Assembly (NCBI GenBank): GCA_022496805.1
Contig: CM040086.1
Coordinates: 4,280,501-4,344,500 of the forward strand
Direction of reading: 5' to 3'
Length of the DNA: 64,000 nucleotides
Origin: Pohlia nutans
Lineage: Eukaryota > Streptophyta > Bryopsida > Bryales > Mniaceae
The notes beneath the pieces are model-generated. The model was not told where the DNA came from. It made no database searches and worked only from the letters and a program-made list of their open reading frames with translations. The position numbers were made by a program, and so were the translations under genes. Below are positions 46,810 to 58,091 of this stretch, one piece after another; positions within the stretch are counted from its first letter, which is position 1; each line of letters opens with the position of its first letter.

Positions 46810-47270
46810 TTGAGATCGTGGTCCAATTAGTCCCTTGGCAACCGGAAGGGTTGATAGGATTCTGTTGTGGATCTAGTTGTTTCATGCTCGGTTGCAAGGT
46901 TTGATCCGGGTTAGCGGCTGAGAGGATAGGAGGGGGTACTCCAGTTCTCTCAGAACTCCTGGACGGGTAGTCCGGTTGAGGTGCCAACACCTGGGTAGAT
47001 CATGTGACAGATGAGTCCGGAATGGCTAGAGTAACCGGGTTCTGTTGTAGATCCAGTTAAGAGTCTGGGTATTGGGAAAACTCAGAGATTGTTTGAAGGT
47101 GGGTTGTTTCGTGCTCGGTTACCAGGTATAATCCGGATTAATGGCTGAGTGAATAGGAGGGGGTACTCCGGTTCTCTCAAAACTCCTGGACGGGTAGTCC
47201 GGTTGAGGTGCCAGTACTTGGGTAGACTAGGTGATAAGGAGAGCCGGAAGGATCAGAGTAAAACGAACAA
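46810..47270. repeat. 228-bp tandem duplication
   Basis: GGATAGGAGGGGGTACTCC...GGTTGAGGTGCCA occurs at 46923 and 47151 with about 90% identity by eye. The flanking TTCTGTTGT...GCTCGGTT blocks are duplicated too, though with an extra stretch in the second copy. Confidence 0.7.
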
Positions 47271-47857
47271 ATTAGGAGTCCAACCAATTCCGGATACCCC
47301 GGATAAGGGTCTATCCCGGTTATCAAGTCGTTGTAGTAATCTTTAGAAGGGGGAAACCCGGGTTGCACTTAAGTGACCGGCTGTGGGTTTGGGATGAATC
47401 TGCAGCTGAAGTGCAGTACGGGAAATTACCCAGATTGGGGATTAGGAGTTTTTGTTAAGATAACCGGAAGGTAGTGAATTTCCCATCACTTAAATCAGCA
47501 GGAAGGGTGTGTCTTTCAATCCAGCACCACTAATGTGAATGGAGAACCCTCTGAAGGAAAACAAAGGTTAAATATAAACCGGTTTGAGTTGTCTTGATAG
47601 ACCGGACAGAGTACGGTTGGATAAATTCCCAACTCGGACGAAAACCGGATCTAGTTGTAACCGGGTCAGTCAGTGGGAGGAGACCCGGTTTGGTAGGAAA
47701 GAGGAATTCAGCTGGTGATAGAGAGAGTGAGATCACCAGTCCGGGACCATCTCCGGAAGTTTTCCACTTCACAGAGTCTCCGCGGAACGATAACCCGGAA
47801 ATCACCTCTATGAGCGCTCTTAATACGAAAAAGCGCGTTCTAGGGGAATATCCGGTA

Positions 47858-49147
47858 TCACGTGCTACGACAAATGTCTTCATCTTTGAAGGGACTCGGG
47901 CATTGAAATTTGGTCCAAACACTTCGAATTTTTTTCAATGTCTCCCCAACTGTGCTATGGTATTTTCGTATAGAGGTTTCTTCATTTCGCTTACTAGAAA
48001 CCACCAGATATTTGAAATCTTCGTCATAAACCACCACTTGTGCCGGACGTTTCACAAAGAGTTTTTTGTAAGTTTCCTCGGAGAGAATCCTACATGTTCG
48101 GTCCAATGGAGCCAATTCTTGACAAGCATATAGAATATGTTGCCCATCTACTGGTTCCCAAGTTATGAGTGGAAGAATGACGTCTCTTTTCTGTGCAAAC
48201 GTACTTCCCGGCATTTCATCAATGCATTTAAGAAAATCTTCGCAGCTTTTTAAAACATAAGGCTGCGCGTTTTCTCCATTGACATTTCCAAGCGCTACAT
48301 ACTCCATGGGCCGTAATGTCAACGTATGCATTTCTAAAACTTGAAGAGATTTCATCCTTTGATAAACGTTTTTTGCATTTTGGATGTTCAAAATCCGTTG
48401 ATTTGTAAACGGATCAGAAGGTGGTCTTACCTTTTCAATTTCCACTGTGAACCGAAAGTCCTTTCCAAATATGAATCCCATCTCAACTTCATCGGTAGTG
48501 GGCAAAGGAATCAAATCATTCTTTGCAGATGTATGCAAAGCTTGTCCTGCAAAAACAAGTCGGTTGTTTTTTGATCGTATGTGTGTAGATGGTTCTGGAC
48601 GTTCCTCAAAGTCATACAACGATAATGCAAGATTTGTTGTTTGTGAAGTGTTGTCACGTTGAGTTGTAGAGGATCGTGAGCCTTTCTTTTTCTGTGTAGA
48701 AGGTGTAACTGAAGGAACTGGGGTTCGAAATTCTTCAACATCTCGTTCTTCAAATTTGGAGATTAGCACTAAAGAATGCCCGTATTTTACAACTTCAGGC
48801 AAATCTTCTGGTGCATTTCCAACTCCATTCAAGTAGCGTTCGTATTGAGTCATGTAAATACGCAGACTTTCAAGCTCCACTTGATCAAGCTATGAAGCAT
48901 TGATAGATAGATTTTCACGAAGATTTTGTTGAGCAGCGTTCAATTTTGCCCACCACTTCACATATTTTGGCAAACCTGTACATTTTGTAGGTGTCAAATC
49001 CAAAAACCTCATAATATTGCATTGCCTCAGAAGATAGCTCATTGGAGGATTCTGTTTTGAGGCACGCATGATGATTTCACACAATCCATCTTCAGAAGAT
49101 GATTGAACCTCCGCCATCTTTGTTACAGTTCCAACAATATGTGACAT
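47858..49147 (-). pseudogene. large uncharacterised protein of the giant element, upstream part, with nonsense codon
   Basis: ATG 49145-49147 opens a frame (MSHIVGTVTKMAEVQ) that meets TAG at 48890-48892 and then continues in the same phase to 47858. After the stop, the residues include ESLRIYMTQYERYLNG, LVLISKFEERDVEEFR, a Ser/Thr-rich linker and FIFGKDFRFTVEIEKVR, and then HTLTLRPMEYVALGNVN, DVILPLITWEPVDGQ and KRPAQVVVYDEDFKYL. The last few codons probably belong to the CCGG-rich insertion, which separates this part from its presumed continuation at 41415-43262. I do not recognise the family. The TAG could be a CAG that mutated. Confidence 0.55.
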
Positions 49148-49474
49148 CCCACACCAAACTCCATTCGGTTTCCATGGAAAATCTTAAATGCACAAGACTA
49201 CGTGTTTATCAGTCTTTGATAACCACCACCCATAATCCAAAAAACTATCCATACTTCCAGGATTTCCAATACAGCAAAAAAACAGAAGAATCACATTCCA
49301 CCTGCCAATAACAAATGCCATATAAAAGTTTAGGACACAAATTCCATCCATATCTATCCACTATTAATGCAAAACACATGTCTACTTCTTACTAAAGCTA
49401 AGAGAAGAAATAAATTGGTCATCGAGGTGGGTATCTGCTCATTTTCCTCCAAATTTAAGAAGAAAAAAAATAGT

Positions 49475-50330
49475 TGACGAAGGAGGTGGACATGTGTCCA
49501 CCTCCCTACAAAGTCAAGACAAAACACTAAATGATGAAGGGGGTGGGCATGTGCCCACCCCCTTCTAATGTGAAAAAAAAATTAAATGATGAAGGGGTTG
49601 GGCATGTGCCCACTCCCTTCTAATGTGAAAAAATCAATTAAATGATGAAGGGGGGTGGACATGTGCCCACCTCCCTCCAAAGCTAAGAGAGAAATTAATT
49701 GAAGAAGGGGGTGGGCATGTGTCTAGCCCCTTCTAATGTGAAAAAAAAATTAAATGATGAAGGGGGTGGACATGTGCATACTCCCTTCTAATGTGAAAAA
49801 AATTAACTAAATGATGAAGGGGGTGGGCATGTGCCCACCCCCTTCTAATGTGAAAAAATCAATTAAATGATGAAGGGGGTGGGCATGTGCCCACCCCCTT
49901 CTAAAGTGAAGAAAATTAAATGATGAGGGGGGTGGGCATGTGCCCACCTCCGTCCAAAGTTAAGAGAAAAATTAAATGATGAAGGGGGTGGGCATGTGCC
50001 CACCCCCTTCTAATGTGAAAATATTTAACTAAATGATGAAGGGGGTGGGCATGTGCCCTCCCCCTTCTAATCTGAAAAGAAAATTAAATGATGAGGGGAG
50101 TGGGCACATGCCCACCTCCTTCTAAAGAGATGAGAAAAATGTAATTTATGAAGAGGATGGACATGTGCCCACCCCTTCTGAAATGAAAAATTAATTAATT
50201 GATGAAGAGGGTGGGTTTGTGCCCAACCCTCTCCAAACTAAGAAAAGATGGTAAGGTCAGAGCATAAGTCCACCCTTTTTAAATTTATAGAAAAATAAAT
50301 TGATAGAGAGGATGGGCATTTGCCCACCTC
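49475..50330. repeat. palindromic minisatellite array 1
   Basis: About 15 units spaced 50-57 bp, each built round GGGGGTGGGCATGTGCCCAC and an AT-rich spacer of the type TTCTAATGTGAAAAAA. The central unit is an 18-24 bp near-perfect dyad able to form a hairpin. The array begins about 330 bp upstream of the minus-strand ATG at 49147. Units decay toward the far end. Confidence 0.9.
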
Positions 50331-53300
50331 TTTCAAAGTGAAGAGTAAAGAATTGTTGATGAATGGGGCATATAGAATTAAGAGTAGGATACATTAATTG
50401 AATTGTTGGACATGTGATGACACCTTATCAAAAAGAAAATAAATTGATGGTATCTGCTCGTTTTTTCTCAATAAAGAAAATTAATTGATAATGGAGTTGG
50501 ACATATATCCATCCTCCTTGAAAAGTGACTAAAGTATTGATGAAAAAGATAATTTTTCATAATATATCTAATAATAAATATCTATATGATATGTTGCACA
50601 TAGTAGCCTGCAAATGCAATTTTTTCCCCATCTTCGAGATTTGAAATAAAGCTTCTCCATAGGTGAAAATTACCAACCTTTTGTACTAACAATTTCAAAA
50701 ATAGATGTCGTTACTGCTGCCTTTGGAAATAGTTCATAAAATTGTAATATCCAAGAGAATATGAAATAAACTTGCCATATGTCAATGTGTCAATGTCTAT
50801 CTTCAAAATGTCTTCAAAATGAATAAACTTGTATGATTTGATGTGCCGACCAAGTGAAAGCCTTGTACTTGTGAAGGCCCATTTCTACCTTGAAAGAGTC
50901 GCTTCAAAGAGTTGTCAATTTGATGCACAGACCACGATAAAAGGCTTCTTCAATTCAATTTCTGTTGAATTACATTGTGACAAAGATTTAGTAACTATTA
51001 CCAATTCCCCTTCAAAATCACTAATTTGCTACTAACAAATCTGTCTTGTAAACCACTGATGTCTTTGCTTTTAATTAATCCGATGTCAATGAAATTATCT
51101 CACCTCACTTTAAAATCACTAATTAAAATCACTAAAATCACCCATTCTGCCATTGAGATACCCTAATTCATGACTCGATGCTTCACAGACCACAACCAGA
51201 AAGTAGCCACTTGCACCTGGTGCTTCAACAGGAGGTCACGAAACCTTGACTTAACGATAAGAAAACAAGGTAGTGCTGTCCGAGCTGAACAAAATAATGC
51301 AAAGGCCAATGCAAAGGCCAATGTATTTGCATAGTGAGAAGGGGTTGGGGAGATATCAAGATTTTTCAGAAACCTCACATCGATAAACTTGTAAGCTTCG
51401 TCCTCATTAGTAGGCCATTTAGTAAGCTTCGTCCTTATCAGTAAGCTTCGTCCTCTGCTTGATCTTGAGTGATCCAGAGATAAAACCTAATTACTCTGCC
51501 TTCACTGCTTCAGCAAAAGAAGCCCTGGTACTGCCGACTCCCGCCTGACCATTCGCATACCCATACGCATTCAACCACCTCTCCAGCATATGAAGCACCA
51601 TATGAACGAACAAAATTCAAAGCTCTAAAATGTTACTTAATTATGCAGAAGCAACATTCAGAATCAACAAGAGTACATTACCCACCAACTGACGTGATCA
51701 GCCGTGAAATATCTTCTAAACATAACTACCCTACAATTGAGAAAAATCAGTTTCAGTAAAATTAAGCGCACCTCGCACTTCAAAAGGTTTGATTTCCTTG
51801 TGCCATCTTTCTAAAACTTCGAACTTGCTAAACTCACAAAAAGCAGACCCCCCAATGACTATCGCAAGGGAACCTAACAGGTGAATATACTAATGGGGTC
51901 CTTGATCAAGAATGTAAACTCAGCCGATGTGGATCTACAAGAACCTTAATTTGCAGTGCTAAACCTATAATCCCATGTGCACAGCATTGTTAAAAAACCG
52001 AAACCGAAAATCGTTAAGGTATAGCAGGGAAAAGCTTCACAAGAAACTCAAACCATACAATTAGTGATGTGGTTTCTTAGAACCATACAATTACTGCTAC
52101 TTGTGTCAAATCGTAATTCTAGATACCCTAGAACAACAAATAGTCTAATCGTAAGCAGGAAGCTAGTAGTCTAATCGAAAAGCAACAACCTACACTAATC
52201 GAAAGGCAGCAACCTACACTAATCGAAAGGCAGCAAAGACTAATTGAAAAGTAGCAAACTAGTCTAATCGTAAGAAAATTGAAGAAATTGAAGAGCCTCT
52301 GCAAAGAAACTGAAGAGCCTCCGAAAAATAGTGGGTGTCATCAGGATCATAACGTGAGTCATAATAGTGAGTTTCTGTTGGATCATAATAGTGAGTTTCC
52401 GTGGCTTAAAATCCTAACCTTAGCTTAAGGAGAACAACGACTTACTTTTCCTTTGTATCATCGGTCAGAGAGAAACAATGCCTTCGAACTCAAGCTCTTC
52501 TTGAAGCAAAAGGTTCAACTCAACAGCAACAACACCATGTCTCTGTGCCCACTCCTCCGTGCACTTCCTGCTCGCAAACCTATCCAAGTATCTCCACAGC
52601 CACCGTAGCACATAGTATTCTCCTTCCCGTATCGTATGAGTTCCCACAGCGCCAAACTCTGTTGACCACAACCCAAAGCTTGAAACCGCCTCGACAACAA
52701 GAGAACTCAGCAATCTCTAAACAAGAAGAGAACTTAGCAATCCTAAAAAACGATGCACACGAGAACAACTGAAACGCGAACTTTGAAACCCCGATAGATC
52801 GCACTCACCGCACAGAAACGCCGCATGCACAACTTTCAGAAAGCCACACGTAAACGCCGCAGGTACAGAGTCTAGAAACTGACGAAGAAGAGGGTAAGAG
52901 AGCAAGAGAGAGCGCTCGAGAGAGCAGTGGTGTGAGACCTTGAAAGAACAAGGTTTTAACCACACTAGACCGCCATCATCAAAAGCACCTTGTTCAAAGC
53001 TTCGCACAAGTTTTGGCTGGCGCGCGTGAGTCTTGCCTTGCCAGGAATATCATGCCAACTAAGAAATGGACAGAAAATGGTTGGCTCCGTTGCTAGTTGT
53101 ACATCCAATGTATATTTTCAAACATTAGGGTTCAGAGTTAACCTAATAGAGTGGCGGCTACCAACCAAAAGGAGGCTGTCCAAGGTCTACATAATTGCCC
53201 TACAAACTCTGATATAAATGTAAGCTTTCAATCCTCCTATTTCTCTCTTCTAATGTGGAGTGACGATTTTAACCACGATGTAGCAAGCTTGGAGATATTA

Positions 53301-53569
53301 CATTGAACTATGAAACATCTTCCACAAACACTGTTGAAGATATTCAAAGGTGAGTCATACATTCAATCTCTAAATTTATAATAATTATAGTTCAATTTCA
53401 AATGAATATGCATACATTTATTTGTCTACATCTTTAAAAAAAAATTAAAAGGTGAAAATGTGCCCAACCTCCTCTAAAATTTCTATTAAATATTTAACAG
53501 CTTTAAAGTGGGGAAAATGGGAAAATGCTACTCCCTTCTAAAATTTGCACTCGTTTTTTGTAAAATTAA
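50331..53569. other. spacer between the two minisatellite arrays
   Basis: AT-rich DNA, with a less AT-rich section at about 51150-51600 and 52440-53000. In the latter, minus-strand frames 52465-52713 (EGEYYVLRWLWRYLDRF) and 52717-53007 are open but have no recognisable domain. 52140-52280 repeats CTAATCG(A/T)AAG(G/C)AGCAA. This could hold a captured host gene fragment or an untranslated transcript; I cannot support a gene. Confidence 0.4.
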
Positions 53570-54930
53570 AAAAGGGGGGGGTGAAAACATGCCCACTTTC
53601 CATTAAAATTTCCACAAAATCATCATTAATTTTAAGAGGGTGGGAACATGCCGACCCCTTTTTAAAACTTGCATTTGATTCTTTTGAATCAAAAGACGAG
53701 GGGTGGGAACATGCCCACCCCCCTTTAGAATTTTCACTTTATCTTTTTGAATTTGAAGGGGGTGGGAACATGCCCACCCCTCTTTAAAATTTTCACTTTA
53801 TCTTTTTGAATGTGAAGGGGGGTGGGAACATGCCCACCCCCTTTTAGAATTTTCACTTTTGTTTTTTTTAATTTGAAGGAGGGTGGGAACATGCCCACCC
53901 CCCTTTAGAATTTTCACTTTATCTTTTTGAATTTGAAGGGGGTGGGAACATGCCCACCCCTTTTAGAATTTTCACTTTTGTTTCTTTGAATTTGAAGGGG
54001 GGTGGGAACATGCCCACTCCCCTTTAAAATTTTCACTTTATTTTTTTGAATTTGAAGGGGGTGGGAACATGCCCACCCCTCTTTAAAATTTTCACTTTAT
54101 CTTTTTGAATGTGAAGGGGGGTGGGAACATGCCCACCCCCCTTTAGAATTTTCACTTTATCTTTTTGAATTTGAAGGGGGGTGGGAACATGCCCACTCCC
54201 CTTTAAAATTTTCACTTTATTTTTCTGAATTTGAAGGGGGGTGGGAACATGCCCACTCCTCTTTAAAATTTTCACTTTATCTTTTTGAATGTGAAGGGGG
54301 GTGGGAACATGCTCACCCCCCTTTAGAATTTTCACTTTATCTTTTTGAATTTGAAGGGGGTGGGAACATGCCCACCCCTTTTAGAATTTTCACTTTTGTT
54401 TCTTTGAATTTGAAGGGGGGTGGGAACATGCCCACTCCCCTTTAAAATTTTCACTTTATTTTCTGAACTTGAAGGGGGTGGAAACATGCCCACCCCTTTT
54501 TTAAATTTTCACTTTTGTTTTTTTGAATTTTAAGGGGGGTGGGAATATGCTCACCCCCTTCTAGAATTTTCACTTTTGTTTCTTTGAATTTGAAGAGGGG
54601 TAGGAACATGCCCACCCCCCTTTAGAATTTTCACTTTATCTTTTTGAATGAAAAGGGAGGTGGGAACATGTCCACCCCCGTTTAGAATTTTCACTTTTGT
54701 TTCTTTGAATTGGAAGGGGGTGGGAACATGCCCACCCCCTTATAAAATTTGCACTTTTGTTTTTTTGAATTTGAAGAGGGGTGGGAACATGCCCACCCCC
54801 CTTTAGAATTTTCACTTTATCTTTTTGAATTTAAAGGGGGTGGGAACATGCCCACTCCTCTATAAAATTTGCACTTTATTTTTTTGAATTTGAAGGGAAG
54901 TGAGAGCATGCCCACCTAGCTTTAGAATTT
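53570..54930. repeat. palindromic minisatellite array 2, mirror of array 1
   Basis: About 23 units at a regular 60-bp spacing, each with GGGGGTGGGAACATGCCCAC and a spacer of the type TTTAGAATTTTCACTTT. The complement of the core (GGTGGGCATGTTCCCACC) differs from array 1's core (GGTGGGCATGTGCCCACC) by one base, so the arrays are inverted relative to each other. The array ends about 235 bp before the plus-strand ATG at 55164. Translated frames through it are repeats, not genes. Confidence 0.9.
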
Positions 54931-55163
54931 GCACTCCTTTCATAATTGAATTATTGCAAAAGAATGTGGGCGTTTAAAGTTTTATTGTAAAATTGTTTAA
55001 TTATTTATTTGGTGGATTGCAGGATTTTGTATGCATTTCAACAAATATGAGTACTCAATTATGGAGTGGTAAAAAGCCTGATTTGAACAATTGCGGAGCC
55101 ATTTAAAATTAAAGACAAAGGGTCATTCCAATCACATTCTTTGGAATTAATTGGAATTAAACA

Positions 55164-58091
55164 ATGGAAGTGGCTCTCTTTAATATCGATGGGATTGTGG
55201 TCGCCAAAGGGGTGATTAGAAAAATGCCTGTGGGATGCATTATTGGAGGTCGACCTTTACGTGCGACTGATGAAGTAGTTTATGTAAAAAGCGTCGAAGA
55301 CGAAAATGCACATGTGTATGAATTATACATGTGTAAAATGGGAGAGTGTTTGGACAAAATCATTTGCTGGCCTCGGAATAATATTGAAAAAATCACACAA
55401 AGTGATTCACATGTGTCTATGGGAAATTCATCTCAATCGCCTCTTTCATCCCAAAGATCTCTAGGAAGTACAAGTGGAGTTGGGAGCAACAACACTCGAC
55501 AAAGTTCGCATATAATCCATACAATGGATGGTGTGCCTTCATTTCAGACAATGGATGGATTGCCTGCATCTCCTCCAAGGCGTTCTTATATACATAAAAT
55601 TCGTAATAGAAAACCACCTATGGGTCCCCGGGTCCTTGGAGTGAGAAGGAAGGATAAAGTTACCTTGACAGCAGTTATAGATGCAAAAAGTAAAAAAATT
55701 TGTTCCAAGAGATGTTTACAAAAAATCACTACATTTGATTTGTTATCTTTGAGGTACGAAGCTTGGAGAAGCAAAGATTACAAGCATCGGGCTTCTTGGT
55801 TGGTGACTATGTTACGGGCTTTTATAGTCGCAAGGGAAAACATGCAAGACAAATGTAAATTTGAGACCAAGATTTGTGGACACATTGTTTGCAACGCTTG
55901 TTTTGCTTTGGGAATTGGTTATTCTTTAAGGAGATTGAATACAATCATCTCTGAGATCCGGGAGAAAGATTTGTACAATCCCGTTCATGGTAACACAAGT
56001 AATCGTAGGGAATCACCGCATATATCAATGGCAAAAGCTAAATTTGAATCATATATAAAAGCTTTGGGAGAGACTCAACCGCATCGACAAGTCCGTCGTA
56101 TGTGTGATGGAGCAATTGTTCCAGTGATTTGTTTGCCAATGAGTGTGCGTCGTCGCGAAGTTTGGACGGTTGTGAATTCCTCGCTCTCAAGGATGGGAGA
56201 GAAACAAATTGGGTTCTCTACATTTTCGAAGATGTGGCGAAGCGAATTTACAAATGTACATGTTCCATCAGAGTCTAGGTTTTCAAAATGTCAACATTGT
56301 TGGGAGTACAAAGAAGCAAGAAAATCTATGCCCAATGAAGCAATGAAGAATGCAGTGGATGCTGCATATTGTCTACACTTGGATTTAAGCGTGGAGGAGC
56401 GAAAGGATTATAGTCGAGCAAGAGAAGCTGCAATTGAGACTCCTGATGACTGTATGAGTATTATTATAGATGGTATGGACCAAAACACAACGTACGTGCC
56501 CAAAATGAAGCAAAGTGTGAAAGGAATAGAGTCTCGGTATGTAAAGACTCATCTTTGTGGAGTTCTAGTACACGGGATTGGATTATATTGCCATGTTTGG
56601 ATTGATGCACATCACAAACATGACAGCAACCAGGTTGCTACATCAATTGTGAAGGTGTTGCAAGATGTGAAACGACGAAAAGGGAAATTAGCTCCTATCC
56701 TTCGCATTCAAGCAGACAATTGTGGGAGAGAGAACAAGAATGTGTACGTACTTGGATCATGTGCAACATTGGTGGCGTTAGGATTTTTCAAAGAAATCCA
56801 GTTGTCATTTTTAATTGTGGGTCACACGCACGAAGACATTGATCAACGATTTAGTTTTATCTCCTCTGCATTGAAGCATGAAGATATTGATTTTCTTCCG
56901 GAGCTATTAGAGAAAATTCGTGAGTGTCCAACACATACTGAACCTTTTGTTCATGTCGAACGTTTGGAACACATTCGGGATTGGAAGAAGTTCATTACGC
57001 CGTATTTGAGAATGGATGCATTTGTTGGCATTAGTCAACCGCATCACTTCCGTTTCTACATGAATAATAATAAGCCACATGTTCAGTATAAACCATACTC
57101 AAGGTCTCCAACTTGGAAGCCAGAGCATGGACATGAATGTCTCCAAAGAATTCCTAGTATTGATTCTCAAGTAGATTTAGCAAGCATTGCACAACCGGAT
57201 GGAAGGGAATTGCGGGCATTGGAGGATTTCATTTTATTGAAAGAGAGGCATATTGCTCGACATATAAATATAGAGAAGAGTTACAAGGCGATTGAAGAAA
57301 CTTCAAAACTTATAGCATATATGCATGAGTTTCCTTTGAAGGATAGGACCGAGGAAAGGAATGTGCCATTTTGGCCACATGTACACGATGACATTCATCC
57401 GAATGATGCACTTAGATCTGACAGAAATGGACATGATTACGCAATCTGCAATGTTCTTCAATCTCTCCCTCCAGTTTTGGTTACAGATTATTTTGGACCG
57501 CGATCCCACATGCCAAAGAATCATAGAGTGCGCAAAGTGGGCCATACTCGTGAACGAGGGAAGGAACAACGTCAAAGTCAAACCAATGCGATGAGGACGC
57601 ATGCTATATCTAGTGCAACAAATGCAATTGCAACATTGGATCCTCATAAGGAAGTTGAGATCGGGATGTTTGTTGCAATGGAAACTAGCGATGAAGATAT
57701 GGATAATGGTATTCCATTTTTTATAGGGAAGGTATTGAAAACAGTTGCACAAACAACTTCTGATGGCGAAGCACAAGTTTTGTGGTACCAACCAAAAATG
57801 CCTTTAGGATTGAAGGACGATGTTGGAAAATTCTTCAAACGGTATCAGAATTGCATAGAGCGGATGTGGGAGCCCTCAAGGGAATGTAATGATTTTGTGC
57901 CGATCAAATCAATCTTTGGTGCTTGGAAGAATACTGTGGGGACAAGGAATGTAACAAGTGTATTAGGAATACGTACAGAAAAAGAGATCAAGATCCCAAA
58001 TGATCAAAAAAATTCAATCTATCACCATTTGGAGGCAATAGAGTGGCAGCACGTAGGATTTCTTGATACACAAATGACAAATATTGCTTGA
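55164..58091 (+). CDS. DUF7869-like protein, candidate transposase of the giant element
   Basis: 975 codons, intronless, ATG 55164 (MEVALFNIDGIVVAKG). Residues 1-75 form a small domain ending LDKIICWPRNNIEKI, recalling the DUF8039-type domain of plant En/Spm-associated proteins. A Ser-rich linker follows. Cysteine pairs occur at CGHIVCNAC and in SKCQHCWEYKEA. The core reads IIIDGMDQNTT (D436), LRIQADNCGRENKN (D518) and VGHTHEDIDQRFS (H554, H556, E557, D558, D560). That series is the signature I associate with the uncharacterised DUF7869 family and would suit an RNase H-like metal-dependent nuclease. A C-terminal module (EIGMFVAMET...FFIGKVLKTV...VLWYQPK) looks like a small barrel domain. Position beside a TIR supports a transposase role; this is inference. 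Confidence 0.75.
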   Translation: MEVALFNIDGIVVAKGVIRKMPVGCIIGGRPLRATDEVVYVKSVEDENAHVYELYMCKMGECLDKIICWPRNNIEKITQSDSHVSMGNSSQSPLSSQRSLGSTSGVGSNNTRQSSHIIHTMDGVPSFQTMDGLPASPPRRSYIHKIRNRKPPMGPRVLGVRRKDKVTLTAVIDAKSKKICSKRCLQKITTFDLLSLRYEAWRSKDYKHRASWLVTMLRAFIVARENMQDKCKFETKICGHIVCNACFALGIGYSLRRLNTIISEIREKDLYNPVHGNTSNRRESPHISMAKAKFESYIKALGETQPHRQVRRMCDGAIVPVICLPMSVRRREVWTVVNSSLSRMGEKQIGFSTFSKMWRSEFTNVHVPSESRFSKCQHCWEYKEARKSMPNEAMKNAVDAAYCLHLDLSVEERKDYSRAREAAIETPDDCMSIIIDGMDQNTTYVPKMKQSVKGIESRYVKTHLCGVLVHGIGLYCHVWIDAHHKHDSNQVATSIVKVLQDVKRRKGKLAPILRIQADNCGRENKNVYVLGSCATLVALGFFKEIQLSFLIVGHTHEDIDQRFSFISSALKHEDIDFLPELLEKIRECPTHTEPFVHVERLEHIRDWKKFITPYLRMDAFVGISQPHHFRFYMNNNKPHVQYKPYSRSPTWKPEHGHECLQRIPSIDSQVDLASIAQPDGRELRALEDFILLKERHIARHINIEKSYKAIEETSKLIAYMHEFPLKDRTEERNVPFWPHVHDDIHPNDALRSDRNGHDYAICNVLQSLPPVLVTDYFGPRSHMPKNHRVRKVGHTRERGKEQRQSQTNAMRTHAISSATNAIATLDPHKEVEIGMFVAMETSDEDMDNGIPFFIGKVLKTVAQTTSDGEAQVLWYQPKMPLGLKDDVGKFFKRYQNCIERMWEPSRECNDFVPIKSIFGAWKNTVGTRNVTSVLGIRTEKEIKIPNDQKNSIYHHLEAIEWQHVGFLDTQMTNIA

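Larger units (their letters stand above)
43340..47880 (+). mobile_element. CCGG-rich retroelement-like insertion
   Basis: A GC-rich block, dense in TCCGG/CCGGA, interrupts the minus-strand gene of the giant element. It carries a decayed plus-strand frame resembling plant transposon-associated gag-like proteins (44028-46440), then an untranslated region with a GT microsatellite (46770-46800). Next is a 228-bp tandem duplication (about 46810-47270). Edges are approximate: left near 43340, where the minus-strand frame becomes unreadable, and right near 47880, where CCGG words stop. I could not find LTRs, so its class is open. Confidence 0.55.

Noticed and set aside
43340..47880. LTRs sharing CTAGGGGAAT near 43449 and 47836
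   Set aside because: The match is about ten bases with no extension, so it is not evidence of terminal repeats.
1038..48892. Stop-codon reassignment or programmed readthrough to explain in-frame TGA and TAG
   Set aside because: The tubulin and both intact transposon genes use ordinary stops, and interrupted frames occur only in decayed elements.
54033..54335. 100-codon frame repeating HVPTPLHIQKDKVKILK
   Set aside because: It is only the translation of the 60-bp minisatellite unit; it reads the same in many units and has no start context.
49475..54930. CRISPR-like appearance of regular repeats
   Set aside because: Spacers are themselves repeated and AT-rich, units are degenerate, and the context is eukaryotic; this is minisatellite DNA.
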